Shown here: in pieces, positions 47,656-59,800 of the stretch
Numbering within the stretch: the first letter of the stretch is position 1
How the letters are laid out: every line of letters starts with the position of its first letter
NCBI GenBank assembly: GCA_947683425.1
Contig: CANTUQ010000060.1
Span: 868,001-932,000 of the forward strand
DNA length: 64,000 bases
Reading direction: 5' to 3'
DNA from: Excoecaria cochinchinensis
Lineage: Eukaryota > Streptophyta > Magnoliopsida > Malpighiales > Euphorbiaceae
Notes under the pieces: generated by a model
Databases searched by the model: none
Told to the model about the DNA's origin: nothing
What the model saw: the letters and a program-made list of their open reading frames with translations, nothing else
Program-made: the position numbers and the translations under genes

Positions 47656-48412
47656 ATGGCTTCTGCCGAGATCGAGTACAGGTGCTTCGTCGGAGGCCTC
47701 GCTTGGGCCACCACCGACCTAGCCTTGCAAGAGGCCTTTAGTCCCTTTGGAGAGATCCTCGAATCGAAGGTCCGTTTGTCGTCGCAGAGATCGGATCCGA
47801 TTTGACCGGACCCTATTCGGCTCTGTCGATCCATATTCTGTGATCTGTTTGTGTTACTATATTCTCTGTGTTACTGTTCTTTTATGTTACTCTCTCACTA
47901 ACCTCAAATCGGTACGTTCATCTTCATCCTTTGGGCGAAGATCGATCGATTGTTTTTATTTAATGTATTTTGTTTTATTCAATTGTTATTGATTGTGGAT
48001 CTGTGCTTGGATCTAATAGATCTATTGTTTATGTGTTCAGATCATTAATGATCGTGAGACTGGAAGATCTCGTGGTTTTGGATTCGTCACTTTCAACAAC
48101 GAGAAATCGATGAGGGATGCTATTGAAGGAATGAACGGTCAAAATCTTGACGGACGCAACATTACCGTGAACGAGGCCCAATCTCGCGGAAGCGGTGGAG
48201 GTGGAGGTGGAGGCGGTTACAGCCGTGGAGGTGGCGGTTATGGTGGCGGTGGGCGTCGTGAAGGTGGATATGGTGGTGGTGGTGGTGGTGGTTACAACCG
48301 TTCAAGCGGTGGATATGGTGGAGGCGGTTATGGAGGTGGACGTGAGCGCGGATATGGAGACGGTGGATCTCGATATTCTAGGGGTGCCTCCGATGGAAAC
48401 TGGCGGAGTTAG
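47656..48412 (+). CDS. GRP7: Glycine-rich RNA-binding protein, GRP7/GRP8 type
   Basis: This is a small RNA-binding protein whose Arabidopsis relatives act in RNA processing, cold response and the circadian slave loop. Two exons, 47656-47769 and 48041-48412, give 161 residues. The RRM covers about residues 7-85, with RNP2 CFVGGL near 10-15 and RNP1 RGFGFVTF. The remainder is a low-complexity glycine-rich tail of YGGGGY and GGGG units with SRGSGG and RRE-type spacers, ending GASDGNWRS. The intron lies between SK and IINDRETGR, the conserved place in this family. The 5' splice site (AAG/GTCCGT) is weak. A second donor-like GTACGTTC lies mid-intron at 47912. Arabidopsis GRP7 and GRP8 autoregulate through a cryptic donor in this intron, and the layout would allow that here. 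Confidence 0.95.
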
Positions 48413-49850
48413 GCTTAATTAAGTTGTGGTTTTATCCTATGGTGTTGTTTGGCTCTGGTTCTATTATAATGTTGAGTTGTTAGGTGATTTTAGTTTGGTT
48501 TCGATTTGTGTGACTTGGTTACTTCGTTATGGCTCCCTTGATTAAAGTGTACTCATTTTTGATCGATGGATACTACTTGTTATGTTCTTTCCTCTTAATG
48601 AAGGATTATAGTTCTTTGTTCCAGATTATATTCCTCGTAAACGTACTATACTTTTCAGGTCTGGAATTCCTGTTACTCTTCGATGGATCTAGATAATAGA
48701 GAAATCGAATAGAAATTGGTTCATAAAATAAATTAATCGAATTGAGTTTATGGTTTGGTTAGGGGTTATTGTTTTAAAAAAAAAAATTAATCTTAATGGG
48801 TTAGTATTTTTGGCTTATAGATTGGTTAATCAGTGAACGATGCATTGTTGTTGACTTGGAAAACTACCCTTAACAATCAAAGTTTGCCGACTTTCTAGTT
48901 TATTAGAAATATGATTTTTGATTTTGTAAAACTGGCAACCGAAAAGCTGGTTTATAAATGTGGATTAGGTGGTTTTTTTGTAGGTTCGGTAAGGGGCCTG
49001 GAAGATTATATTTGAAGTAGGAATTGGATTTTTCTCTAGCCCATCAAATACACAAATAACTGAGTTTTGAGGCCTTTGAATATTTATTGAAAATATATAA
49101 AAATCAAATAATTGTAACGATTATTCTAAATTATCATAAAGCTTAAAAGTATAAAATAAAATTTTGAAATTTTACTCGTTGAAAATTGTGTGTTTTATTC
49201 TGATTAGTGATTATGTATTAAAAGAGATACTGAATAAAGAGGGTATAAAATTGCAAAGAATTGATAAAAATAATATTTTATTAAATTAAAATAATTTTTT
49301 TTTTGCTAGTTAGTATTTTTTTTTATTTGTTTTAAAGAGAAAAATTAAATAGGTAAAATTGAGCGTAAAGGAGCAACAATGTTATAAAATTAAACAAAAA
49401 ATTATATAAAAGTAAAAAAAAATAATGATATCAGCTAAAAAATTAGATGTTAGTATACTTTTTTATAAAATTGTATTTAAATTAAATTGAAATAATAATT
49501 TCTAAATACTTTCAATTTCATAAAAAATGTGGCGTTTTATTTATCAGGTGGTGTTGGCAAGAGAGAGAGAGTAAAAGTAAAATCATTACTCGAGAATTTC
49601 CCTGTGGGATTTCATGCCTCATTAAGTTGCATATTCAGATTATATAGAAGTTTATTAAAACAAATTTATCATTTTAGGTTGGATTACCAGCATGAACATC
49701 AAGATATACTTACTTCATCTTTTAAGTAAAACTCATATTCCATCTCTCTACTCTCTTTCCCATCCGGCCGTCCCCTTGGGAACATAAAGGTCACAGTCTT
49801 AAGAGGTAAACAATATCACTCGATTAAATTCGTCTTTAAGCAGTGGACCA
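48413..49850. other. GRP 3' region and intergenic DNA
   Basis: The first 200 bases or so are the probable GRP 3' untranslated region. The rest is AT-rich. The short + frame near 49529-49729 has no recognisable domain. Confidence 0.5.
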
Positions 49851-51385
49851 ATAAGAAATATTGGGCTTGGTCCACACAATCAACCGGTGGAAAACAGGAA
49901 TTTTTGGCCCAAACTTGCTTCCCACGCCAAACTAAATAAGCCTTCCCTTCTACAAAAATGTTTGATATCATGCATTTGTTTTGTAAAATCAAGGTGGTTT
50001 CGTCTGTGGCTTTGAATTTGTGATCCAGGTTTGAATTTTAATCCTAAATTTTAATTACTCGCTGAATAACCCTATTAATTTTTGTATCTAGTTTGTATGC
50101 TTTCTTGATTATATTATCTGTGATGTAGTAGCATACTGCACATGAGTTGTTTGATGAAATGTTTAAATATCAGGGGATAGGTTTAATGTAATAAGAGAGA
50201 GAGAGAAAAAAAAAAGAATGAAGGAAAGAAAGATTGTTTTATTTTCTGTTTCCACTACATTAACCATCATAGCAGCGTTGATGCTCTTGATCTGAGAGTT
50301 TGTTTAACTTTTATTTGGATTCTGGTTGGTCAAGGATAATATAATCATGTTTGTTAGTTTAATTTTTAACACTTCATATTGCTGTATCTGTCTTAGTTTT
50401 ATTGACTGTAAGCAGTTCAAATCTTTCAAGATCTTTGTGGGTTAAATGTTAACTTTCTTTGAAGGATTGGAAAAATAAAATGATAGGAAGATAAGAACAA
50501 AAAGTTGATTTTCCATCTGTGAAGCTGAGGCTAGTAGCAATTATAATGTGGAATTAGCACTACCTTTTTTCTTTTCAGTTTGTAGATAAACATGGTTTTG
50601 GTCATCTATTTGTTGGTCTTTAAACTTTCAAATTGTTTATGATTTGTTCATTAATTATTCAAATTTCATAACTTGGAATTGGTTTAAGATTTGCCCAGGA
50701 GATTATAAATTCCTCTTGTTATGATCATTTTTATTGGTTTGGTTTTAACTTTTCTTAAATGAAGTAGTTGGTATGGACTGATGCAAGTCATTTGGTTTAA
50801 GCCAACACGATCCAAGTTCATTGATTCGTTTATGCATAAAAACTGATCACATTTTGTAAGGTAGCTGTGGGGTGGAGCCAGAGGTGCTTCAGTTGAATCC
50901 AAGGTGTTTGGATGTCTAGGAAATCCTGTATGTTGTAAATCTGTTAAGAAAGATCTTGAAATTGTGATGTATGTATGGAGTCATCTTCTTCTTGTCATGG
51001 ATTTTCAAGAATACATTATACCTGTTAGTCAGTAGCTATTTTTGAAAAGGCTTATTTTTTGGACTATTCGAGATTCTCATTAACTTTGTTATGCTTTCAT
51101 TCCCAGCTATTTGTTTTTGCCTTGCTTAACTTGGAACAGGAGAGAAGGGGAACAAAAAGAGAGATCTAATTGTTATGGCCTTCCAGGGAAAATAAATGTT
51201 ATGCAAATTGTATTCTGATAGTTGTATTCCTAGGAAGATTGTTTTGCCTGGCTTTAGATACATTATATTCTCTAGGGTGAGACCATGACTGACTGCACGA
51301 TACCATGACCTTTTTTTTTTTTTTTTTCTAAACTTTGTGTAGTTAATAATTAGAAATCATCTGTGCATACCAGGAAATATCCCAG
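49851..51385 (+). promoter_or_regulatory. Upstream region of the small-protein gene, probably with a leader intron
   Basis: Two site II-type motifs are present: TGGGCT at 49862-49867 and GGCCCA (reverse TGGGCC) at 49906-49911. Site II elements are frequent in plant nuclear genes for ribosomal, mitochondrial and growth functions. A plausible leader exon ends at ATCCAG/GTTTGA near 50028, and an acceptor TACCAG lies at about 51372, 14 bases before the start codon. That would make a leader intron of about 1.3 kb. This is inference. Confidence 0.4.
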
Positions 51386-51747
51386 ATGGAGAGTCAAGAT
51401 AATCAACAGAAGAAACAGCCACCGGTTGCTGTTCCTTCATGTCGAAAGAAGAAGAATGAGGAGGCTGGTTTCTTGGAGGATTTGAAGGATCATATTGATG
51501 AATTTGTCCATGCATCTATGGATGAACATAAGAGTTGCTTTAAGAAGACTATGCAAAAGGTTAAAGTTCACTCTAATTTTCAATTAGTTTGCAATTTCAT
51601 CTTTTTTAATCGAATTGGTTGCTAACCTAAAATCTTGGGTTACACTTCATTCAGATGTTTGGAATGTCGAAGATCGTCGCAGAGAGGAATAATGAAGCTC
51701 AAGAAGTTGAAAGTTATCTGCCTCTTCGGGCTATAGTTTCAGAGTAG
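51386..51747 (+). CDS. Small conserved plant protein of unknown function (possibly UPOX-like)
   Basis: Two exons, 51386-51559 and 51655-51747, give 88 residues with a clean GT-AG intron. The N-terminal 28 residues are polar and basic (KKQPP, CRKKKNEE). The conserved-looking core reads FLEDLKDHIDEFVHASMDEH, then CFKKTMQKMFGMSKIVAER, and the C-terminus ends LPLRAIVSE. No known domain is visible. The core is probably helical. I recognise the pattern as a plant-specific small protein family but cannot name its function from sequence. Its place next to GRP7/8-type and mTERF2-type genes suggests the Arabidopsis relative is At2g21640 (UPOX, oxidative-stress-induced, mitochondrial) or At4g39235. That is positional inference only. 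Confidence 0.75.
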
Positions 51748-52435
51748 AATCATTTTCACTTCTTTGTGGTTAGCTTAATAAATATCTAGCTTCATGTGGC
51801 TAAGGAATTGCACAATTTTGTTGTAAAAATTGTTAATTTCTGTGATTTTTGTTAATTGAATAATTTTGAATTAAAAAAAGGCTCAAGCATTTCTTCAGCT
51901 GAATTCTGGTTTTGATAGCGCTGAACACATCTTTCAAATTGGATAGTGCTTAAAAGGTGAAAGCTGTAAGTTCTGGCCATTAAACCTGAATCAGCATAAT
52001 ATAATGTCTGCAATTAATTGTGTAATAACTAGTAACTTTTTAAGTTGATCAGCAAGGAATTATAAATGGCAACATTCTAAAATACAATAAATTTTCTGAT
52101 ATTTCATATAATTAATTAAAATGATTATAATGAATGATCTTGTTTTCAACTGGACGTTAACTGGAGTGCATTTTGAAATTATTGATGAAAAAAAAGTTTT
52201 TTTTCAACGGAATCAATAAATTAATTTTTGGGGAGATATGATACGATACGCATATCTGAGTAAAATACTTATATACGTACTATTGAATAAAATGTTTTAA
52301 CGCATGTGTGAATGGAATACTTATGTATATGTACCATTGAATAAAATGTTCTTACTCGATCCAACAGTGCACACTAACGCTGAATTGTCATATAAATATA
52401 GATAATTACTGACACTGAATTGTCATATAGATATA
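51748..52435. other. Intergenic DNA with a short tandem duplication
   Basis: This holds the 3' region of the small-protein gene, then AT-rich DNA. CTGAATTGTCATATA(A/G)ATATAGATAATT occurs twice in tandem at about 52379-52442. ATTGAATAAAATGTT is repeated at about 52283 and 52335. Confidence 0.55.
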
Positions 52436-53152
52436 GATAATTGTTCATTAATGGTAATGATGCCCATATAATAAGTCTTGAATACCCAAACAAGTTGACC
52501 CATAACAGTAAAAGTTTTGAATAACCGATATTAATGCACTGGTTAATGGTTTTTGACTCATGTGACTAGTTAACCGAACCGAAACCGAATTTTTAGTTAA
52601 TTTATTAATAATTTATAACAATTTATATAATAATTTATCCTAATAAAAGGTGATCATATACTTTTTTTTCATTATACTAATTATTTTAAAGTTTTTAAGT
52701 TTTTTTAATTGGCTATTAGTAAGTATAACAATTTATCTAATTAAAAATAATTATAGACCGGTTAATATATTTACTTATTAAATATTAATTTTTAAAAATA
52801 AATTTGCTTATATCCACCAAATATTTTTATTTTAACAACAATAATATTATATTATAGTGAAAAAATTTTAATTTTTAAGTACCTTGAACATTTTAATTTT
52901 ATTTATGAATATATTTATAATTATAGTGGTTAACCAAAAAATATTGGGTAACCGATCCGAAAATTTGAAATCGATGAACTGGTTAATGGATTTGAATTTT
53001 AAAAAATCGATATTAATAAACTGGTTAATAAATTGGAGCTCATAAACCGGTTAACCGACCATGCTCACTTCTAGATGATTGTCCATTAATGGTAATGTTC
53101 CCCATATAATAAGTCTTGAATACCCAAACAAGTCGACCCATAACAGTAAAAG
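52436..53152. repeat. 79-bp direct repeats flanking a truncated hAT-type element
   Basis: The repeats are 52436-52514 and 53074-53152, with about five mismatches. Both contain CCATATAATAAGTCTTGAAT and end CCCATAACAGTAAAAG. They abut the element at 52515-53073 exactly on both sides. Confidence 0.88.
52515..53073 (-). mobile_element. Truncated hAT-type element, family A copy 4
   Basis: Read on minus it starts TAGAAGTGAGCATGGTCGGT and follows family A copy 1 (247-912) closely over more than 500 bp. It then stops before the last 100 bp or so and the second terminal repeat. It is therefore a one-ended copy. An unusual 79-bp direct repeat surrounds it. Confidence 0.85.
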
Positions 53153-54399
53153 CCCACATAACCAAGTCCGTCTCAAGTCCATCGTTGGGTTCCACACACC
53201 CAATGATTACGTACTTTTGACCATACATCACCCGAGCGCCGTCTGCTCATACCACTATGTTGCGTACTGTGTCCCTCACCGTATAATACATTTCTAAATC
53301 TATATAAAATTCAAATGACGGATGGTAATATTTTTAAACTTTGGAGTTTTTCTTTCTATATTTTATCTCTAGAACATGAGTATTTATTCATGGACCCGTC
53401 AAGAAATTCACTTTCTCTTTAATTTTTCAGGTTCCGATCTAAAAATCACAAGTATGCAGAACTTCTAACCAAGCTGTCCCTCTTTGCTTATTTTTTGACT
53501 TATCAATAAATTACTAAAAATTTCATGATTAAATAAATTTGAGGATTAGAAATTAGTGCGCATCTCTTTCGTGGTGAGGAAGTTGTTGAACTAACATGAA
53601 CCTACCTTAGAAATTGTTGAATTTTAGGAGTTTTCATCCCAAGAATTTTCATTTTAATCTCTATATTTCCCAAACTCAAAACTATTTATACTCCTTTCCG
53701 CTAAATTATCGCTCATTATACAAATTATTAATATTAAAATAATTATTTATTTTGTTAATTTTTATGTAAAATTATATTAAATAGATTAAAATGTCTCTTT
53801 CTTATTTTAGGTTATTATAATAATGTGCATAAAAAATAAATATTTATTAAAGTATTAAATGTTTTATTGACATTATACGAGAATATAGTAAAAAGTTGAT
53901 ACATTTAATGCTATATTTAATTTATCGAAATGACAATTTGATGAAATAATTTTTTTTTTCAAAAAATGATAATTTAGTGAAACGAAAGAAATAATATTTT
54001 TTAACTTTGGAGCCTGTTATTCACTGTCCTTTTTGTAGACTTCAACTTAATATGAAGGAGTTCATTTTTATTATTATTTTTGTCCAACAATTTTTTTACT
54101 GTAATAAGTCAAAATTTAGTGTATGTGATAGTGCAAGCGTGATTCGATGTACATGAACACGCATTATTTGATCGAATGAAAAAAATAAAAAAATATTTTA
54201 TGCCAATAGGTCAGTATATATGTATGCATACTTAATTAGTTCTTTAAATTTTGGCTTAACTTGTAAAAAATATATTATATTAAAATTCTGAAATAGTTTT
54301 CGAGTACATCCTACTGGGTGTTATTTATTTATTTTATGTTGCATATGCTTAATTTCTGACATATACTTAATAGTAATAAAAATTCAACTTTCTATTTTT

Positions 54400-54440
<41 letters not shown>

Positions 54441-55690
54441 GGGCTGCTGAGCTTGTGGACCACCTAAGAACACGAACTATTCAGTGAGTTCCAGCTGAAA
54501 ATATTCCATGGGTTAAGTAAGTATAGAAAGAAGATAATTCTAAAATGTTCAGAGAGAAAATAATTCTGAAAAGAGGTTAAACTTTAAAGCATATAAAATC
54601 TAGCCTTTATATAATATTTTTTTAATCTGTCAATAATGAGTAGAATTATAAATATCTGATAACAGTTGTAACGGCTGAATATTAATTGTGCAACATATTT
54701 AGCTATTATTAATTTTTCATTAATACTTGCACCTATGAGATGGCTCGCATATCTGAGTTTTGGGATGGGTGGAGTACGTAGTTCAGTTGTGTGTATATAT
54801 ATATTCATTCAAATTTTTGTATTGAATTGTTGAATTTGAATGGTGTTTATACTCTGGATCTATTGGACTAAAAAGAGCTAAAAGTTTTTAATTAATTTGA
54901 TAGATTGATATTCTATTATTTTTAATAAGTGTACATATAAGAAAATTATCTCATTTCCAAATAAGAGTTCAATTTCCATGTTAATTGTTTTTTTCAAGGA
55001 ATTGAATTATTTTAATATGTCAAAATGAATATTTATTTGATAAGTGAGACAATGTTGCAGCTCATTAAAGATGGATCACAATCCCAGATGCCAAATTGGC
55101 TATGATCATGAATAAGTAGCAATTTTTAAAGAGAGAGAGATTGATAACGTAGTGTTTACTTTTTATATAAACCATCCACAAAGCGACTGTTATATTATCT
55201 TCTCTTAAAATAGTAAAGATCAACCCATTTAATTGGCTAATCAATATAGATGATAATTTGGATTATTACTGGAAGCAGACAAGTATGGCATATATTTAGC
55301 ACATGGTTTTCCTCTTCCAGTGAGATCTTGCTACTTTCAATATATATATATATATAGAAAGATCCATAGCTTAATTAATTGAGAATCTCAGTAATAAGGT
55401 CGTTATCTTAGCCTAATCTGTTGCTTAAAAGGATGCATGTCCCACTTTAATTAAGCCTGTAATATGTACGAGATAATATGATTTTGTTAATTGTCTTTTT
55501 CTATTAAAATATGTTTGATATTTTTGTAATTTACTAGATTATTGCTCTTATGGTTCTTGTAGTTTGTTTACTTAAAGTTGGCACAATAATTGAGCCCAAC
55601 AAAGCAGCATAATTGGCTTTTATTTAATATTTTTTTAAAAAAATATATTTAAAAGTATGATATTTTCATGAGTTTGGTTACGCTTTACTC
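53153..55690. other. AT-rich intergenic DNA
   Basis: No gene is recognised. It contains a (TA)n microsatellite at about 54405-54436 and a shorter one near 55341-55356. It ends at the poorly defined start of the gypsy element LTR. Confidence 0.55.
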
Positions 55691-56183
55691 CTGAATCCGT
55701 TTAGCCGAACTGATATGAATAAGCTATCTCAATGATAGCTCAGTCTCTCCTCATACCTCGGAAATAATTTGTCTGCATTAGTCATATGAATTGTCAGAAT
55801 CTTTTGAAGATTTTTATTCCATTATAATGCGGATTATTCGATATTAACTTTATCTAATCAGGAATCAATCTTATCCAATCTGGAATCCTTGAGTTCTATT
55901 CCATTTAGGACTTGAAGTTTTGTCCTATTGAAGATACTTATTCTACTCAGAGATTGATTTTTATTCAAACACTGATTCCTAATTCTATAAAATGAGGAAT
56001 CCAAGTATATTATTGTTCTTAATTTTTTCTCAATTACAATACCCTTCCTTTATCTTTGTCAATTTCTTGACTTGACCGTCGAAATATCTCTTATCGAAAA
56101 CTTGCCGGAGTTTTATATTTTCAAGTAATCTCTCTTTACCGCCAGCCCGAAAATTTCGGATTGTCATCATTTGGTATAGTGAG
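55690..56183 (+). repeat. Probable 5' LTR and primer site of the gypsy element
   Basis: The right end is placed at 56169 (…GATTGTCATCA). It is followed by TTGGTATAGTGAGC, which resembles a decayed tRNA primer site. A TATA-like CTATAAAATGAGG lies at about 55985-55997. The left end cannot be fixed because the partner LTR lies outside the window, so the start given is approximate. Confidence 0.5.
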
Positions 56184-56375
56184 CATGAAACCCTTGAAAT
56201 TTTCTGGTAACTATAGATCTCTTCCCCGACTTACCCGTTACTGTTGTCTCTCCGACAAATTAACCTAAACCAATTCAACCACCGCCAGTTTAGCTATTTG
56301 GCCAAACACTACACCCACTAGCGGTTCAGCATGAGCCAGTTCCGCTGTTACTGGCCCAACAACCTTTCCATTAGC

Positions 56376-56870
56376 TAGGGGTGAGCAACCGTCGGTTCGG
56401 TTCAATAATCGAATCAAAATAACTAAAAACCGATTTGTTAGGATTTAGACAAACCAAACTGAAATCATATAATCATCAAACCGATATTTTCGATCGGTTC
56501 GGTTAACCGATAAAACCGAAATTTTAAAATTAGAATTTAAAAAAATTATTTAAAAATTATATAAAATTACAAATCATAAAATTAAAATAAAAATATCCAA
56601 ATTAAAAAATGTATATATATTTAATTTGAGTTCAAGCCCCTTATATTTAATTAAAAAATAAAAAAATAAAGTTTATTTTTGTAAAAACTGAAAAAAATAA
56701 CATATATTAATAATTATTCGGTCGGTTTAGTTTTTTTTTCAGTTTTTGCTTTTCAAAACTGAACCAAAATAACCGAAATTGGTGTATTTTTGAAATCGAA
56801 CTGAAAAATCGAACCAAATTAAAAAATTTGGTTCGATTTTTTGGTTTAAACCGAAATTTGCGCACCCCTA
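56376..56870 (+). mobile_element. hAT-type miniature element nested in the gypsy leader
   Basis: This 495-bp element starts TAGGGGTGAGCAACCG and ends TTGCGCACCCCTA, a good hAT terminal inverted repeat. The flanks CCATTAGC (56368-56375) and CCATCAAC (56871-56878) match at six of eight positions. It interrupts the proline-rich segment before gag, so it inserted after the retroelement. Confidence 0.8.
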
Positions 56871-56879
56871 CCATCAACC

Positions 56880-59800
56880 ACCAAATCCAGCACCAGTTGC
56901 ACACCCCAACCTAACCCTATCCCAGCCATCCCTGGCTTACCCCGCAAACAGCCTAAGCCTTATTGGCAACTTTAGCTGCTGTGGTAGCCCAAGCACCTGC
57001 CCCTCAAGCTCCTCTCCCTCTAGCTCCTACAACTCAGCTTTTTCCACTAGCTCTACCGGCCTCTACACCTGTGCTACCAACTTTTCCTACCACACTGGCC
57101 CCGGGTTCCACTATAACCCTTACATCAGACCAGTTTGAAAGGCTTTTTGAGGAACGGATGCAGAAGTATCAGAACCAAAACACCTGAGAGTATCAGAGTA
57201 ATTTCAAATTGCCCTTAGCTAAGGAGATTTTAGCTACTCCATTCCCCAAGATCAGGTTGCCGAATTTGCCAAAATATAATGGCAGTACTGATCCCCAAGC
57301 TCATCTTGATCAATTCCATCATACAATGCTCATTCACACCTCTGATGATGCTGCGTTGTGCAAAATTTTTCCCCAAATACTTACGGAGTTGGCCCAGATT
57401 TGGTTCCAAAATTTGCCCAAACACTCTGTAGTAAACTTCGAACAATTCAGTGATATGTTCATCGTAAATTTTATAGCAGCCATTCGACCCACCAAGGTCT
57501 CAGCTAACCTAAATTTAGTTCGATAGGAGAAAGGCGAGCCCCTACGAGTTTATGTGGAAAGGTTCAATACTATGGCGATGGATATCCAGAATTTGAACTT
57601 AGAGGTAGCCAATAACGCCCTCATATGTAACACAAGGTGTCAGGACTTTAGTGACTCATTAAATAAGAAGCTACATAGTGATTTCACAGAGCCTATATCC
57701 CGACCTCATAAATACATTAGGATGGACGAGGCACGTCATCTTCGTAACAACTTTCAATACGAAGATACGAGCAAAGACTCATACAGATCAATCCATGAGA
57801 GAAGTAATGGGCATAATTATTCAAGGAATCGAGGGTCAGGTGGCTTAAATCGGGCTTTTATAGTTTCGACCCCGCAACCTGAAGATCAAAATGAAGATAG
57901 GTGGACACCTTTGAAGGCCACAAGGTCTCAAATTTTGAAATGGATAAAGGAAAACGATAGAGTGAATTGGCCATGTCCCATGAGGAAAGACCTTAATAGA
58001 GATCAAAGCCTCTACTGTTCTTTTCACAAAGATAAAGGTCAAGAGACAAATGACTGTAAGCAGCTTAAAGGGGAGATTGAATTCTTAGTTCGAAAGGGCA
58101 AGATTACTCAATTTGTAAAAGTTGGTGATAAGGGCTGGGACCGATCTCATTCACCTCGGAGATAGGATAATAGAGACAACACAAGTAAGAAGGCTCTAAT
58201 GGGCATTATTCATGTCATAGCGGGTGGCAAGCACTATGATGTTTTTGATGATTCTAGAAAGCAAAAGGCCAAAGAGGTGTTCTCCTTAGACTCTAGTTCC
58301 CCAGTGATGAGTTATGAAGTAAGATTCTCAGATGTGGATGGCGATCATGTTCGACAACCACACACTGACTCTTTAGTGGTGGAGGCCTTGATTCAAGACT
58401 ATTTAGTCCAACGAATCATGGTAGATAAAGATAGTGCAGTCAATCTCATTACCCTCCAAGCATACAAGGCATTGAGAATGTCTACCAACATCGTAGAACC
58501 AGTGTTAACCCCACTCATTGGAATATCTAGACAATCAGTCAAGGTAGAAGGATCGGTAAAATGAGCTCTACAGCTTGGGGACGACGAGATTGTTCGCACT
58601 TGTACCAGTTGCTTCATGATGGTGGACATACCTCGAGCTTACAATGTTATTTTCGGAAGGCCATTGCTTGCCGAAGTGGATGCACATATTTCTATGAAGA
58701 AATTGTTGTTAAAAGTCCCCGCCTCAGGAGGCATCGCAGTGCTTCGAGGAAACCAAAAGGTAGCTCGGGAGACGTATGTTACAATATTGAAGGAAGCAAA
58801 CCAAGCACTGCCATTAGATGCCTTGGATGTTTTAACTGATGATGCTCGGAGAGCTGAGCCAATCGACTCACTGCAAGAAGAAGAGCTTGCATCGGGCAAA
58901 ATAATCAAAATCGGGAATGACAAAAAAGGGGATGAAAAGGATGCATTAATTATGGTACTAGCAAAATTTGTAAATGTGTTTTTCTGGCAGCCTTCAAATA
59001 TTAAGGGTATATCTCCCGAGGTAATGTGCCATTCACTCAATATCAGATCTGAGTGAAAGCCTATCAAATAGAACAATTGAAACCGTGCTCCTGAGCGGCA
59101 ATTAGCAATGGCGGAGGAAACAAATACGCTATTGAAAAATAGATTCATACGCGAAGTATTATATTCTGACTAGTTGTCCAATGTTGTTTTGGTGAAGAAA
59201 GCCAATGGAAACTGGAGAATGTGTTTCGACTTCACTGACTTAAATAAGGCTTTCCCTAAAGACAACTACCCGCTACCTAATATCGATCTATTAGTTGATT
59301 CAACAGCTAGTTTTAGGGAGTATGTTTTTTTGGATGCCTTGGCTGGTTACCACTAGATTCCAATGAATTCGACAGTCGAAAAAAATACTGCATTTATTAC
59401 TCACCAAGCTACTTATTGCTATCGAGTTATGCCTTTTGAGCTCAAAAATGCGGGGGCTACTTATCAAAGATTGATAAAAAACCAGCTCAGAAGGAATATA
59501 GTGGTGCATGTGGATGATATGATAGTCAAGAGTAAGGCATCCAGATACTTGCCAACCGAATTCACAGAGACTTTCTCAATTCTCAAGAAGTTCGATCTAA
59601 AGCTTAATCCAGAAAAGTACGCTTTTGGGGAATAGTCCGGGAAATTATTGGGTTTCATGATCTCCAAGAGAGGAATAGAGGCCAATCTGGTGAAGATTCA
59701 AGCCATTTTAGAGATGGAACCGCCAAAGTCCATCAGAGAAGTTCTAAAGCTTAATGGAAAGGTAATAGCCCTAGATAGATTTATCTCTTATTCAGTTAAG

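Noticed and set aside
48195..48422. Val-rich frame overlapping the GRP gene
   Set aside because: It is the second frame of the glycine-rich repeat DNA. It has no RRM and no independent start context.
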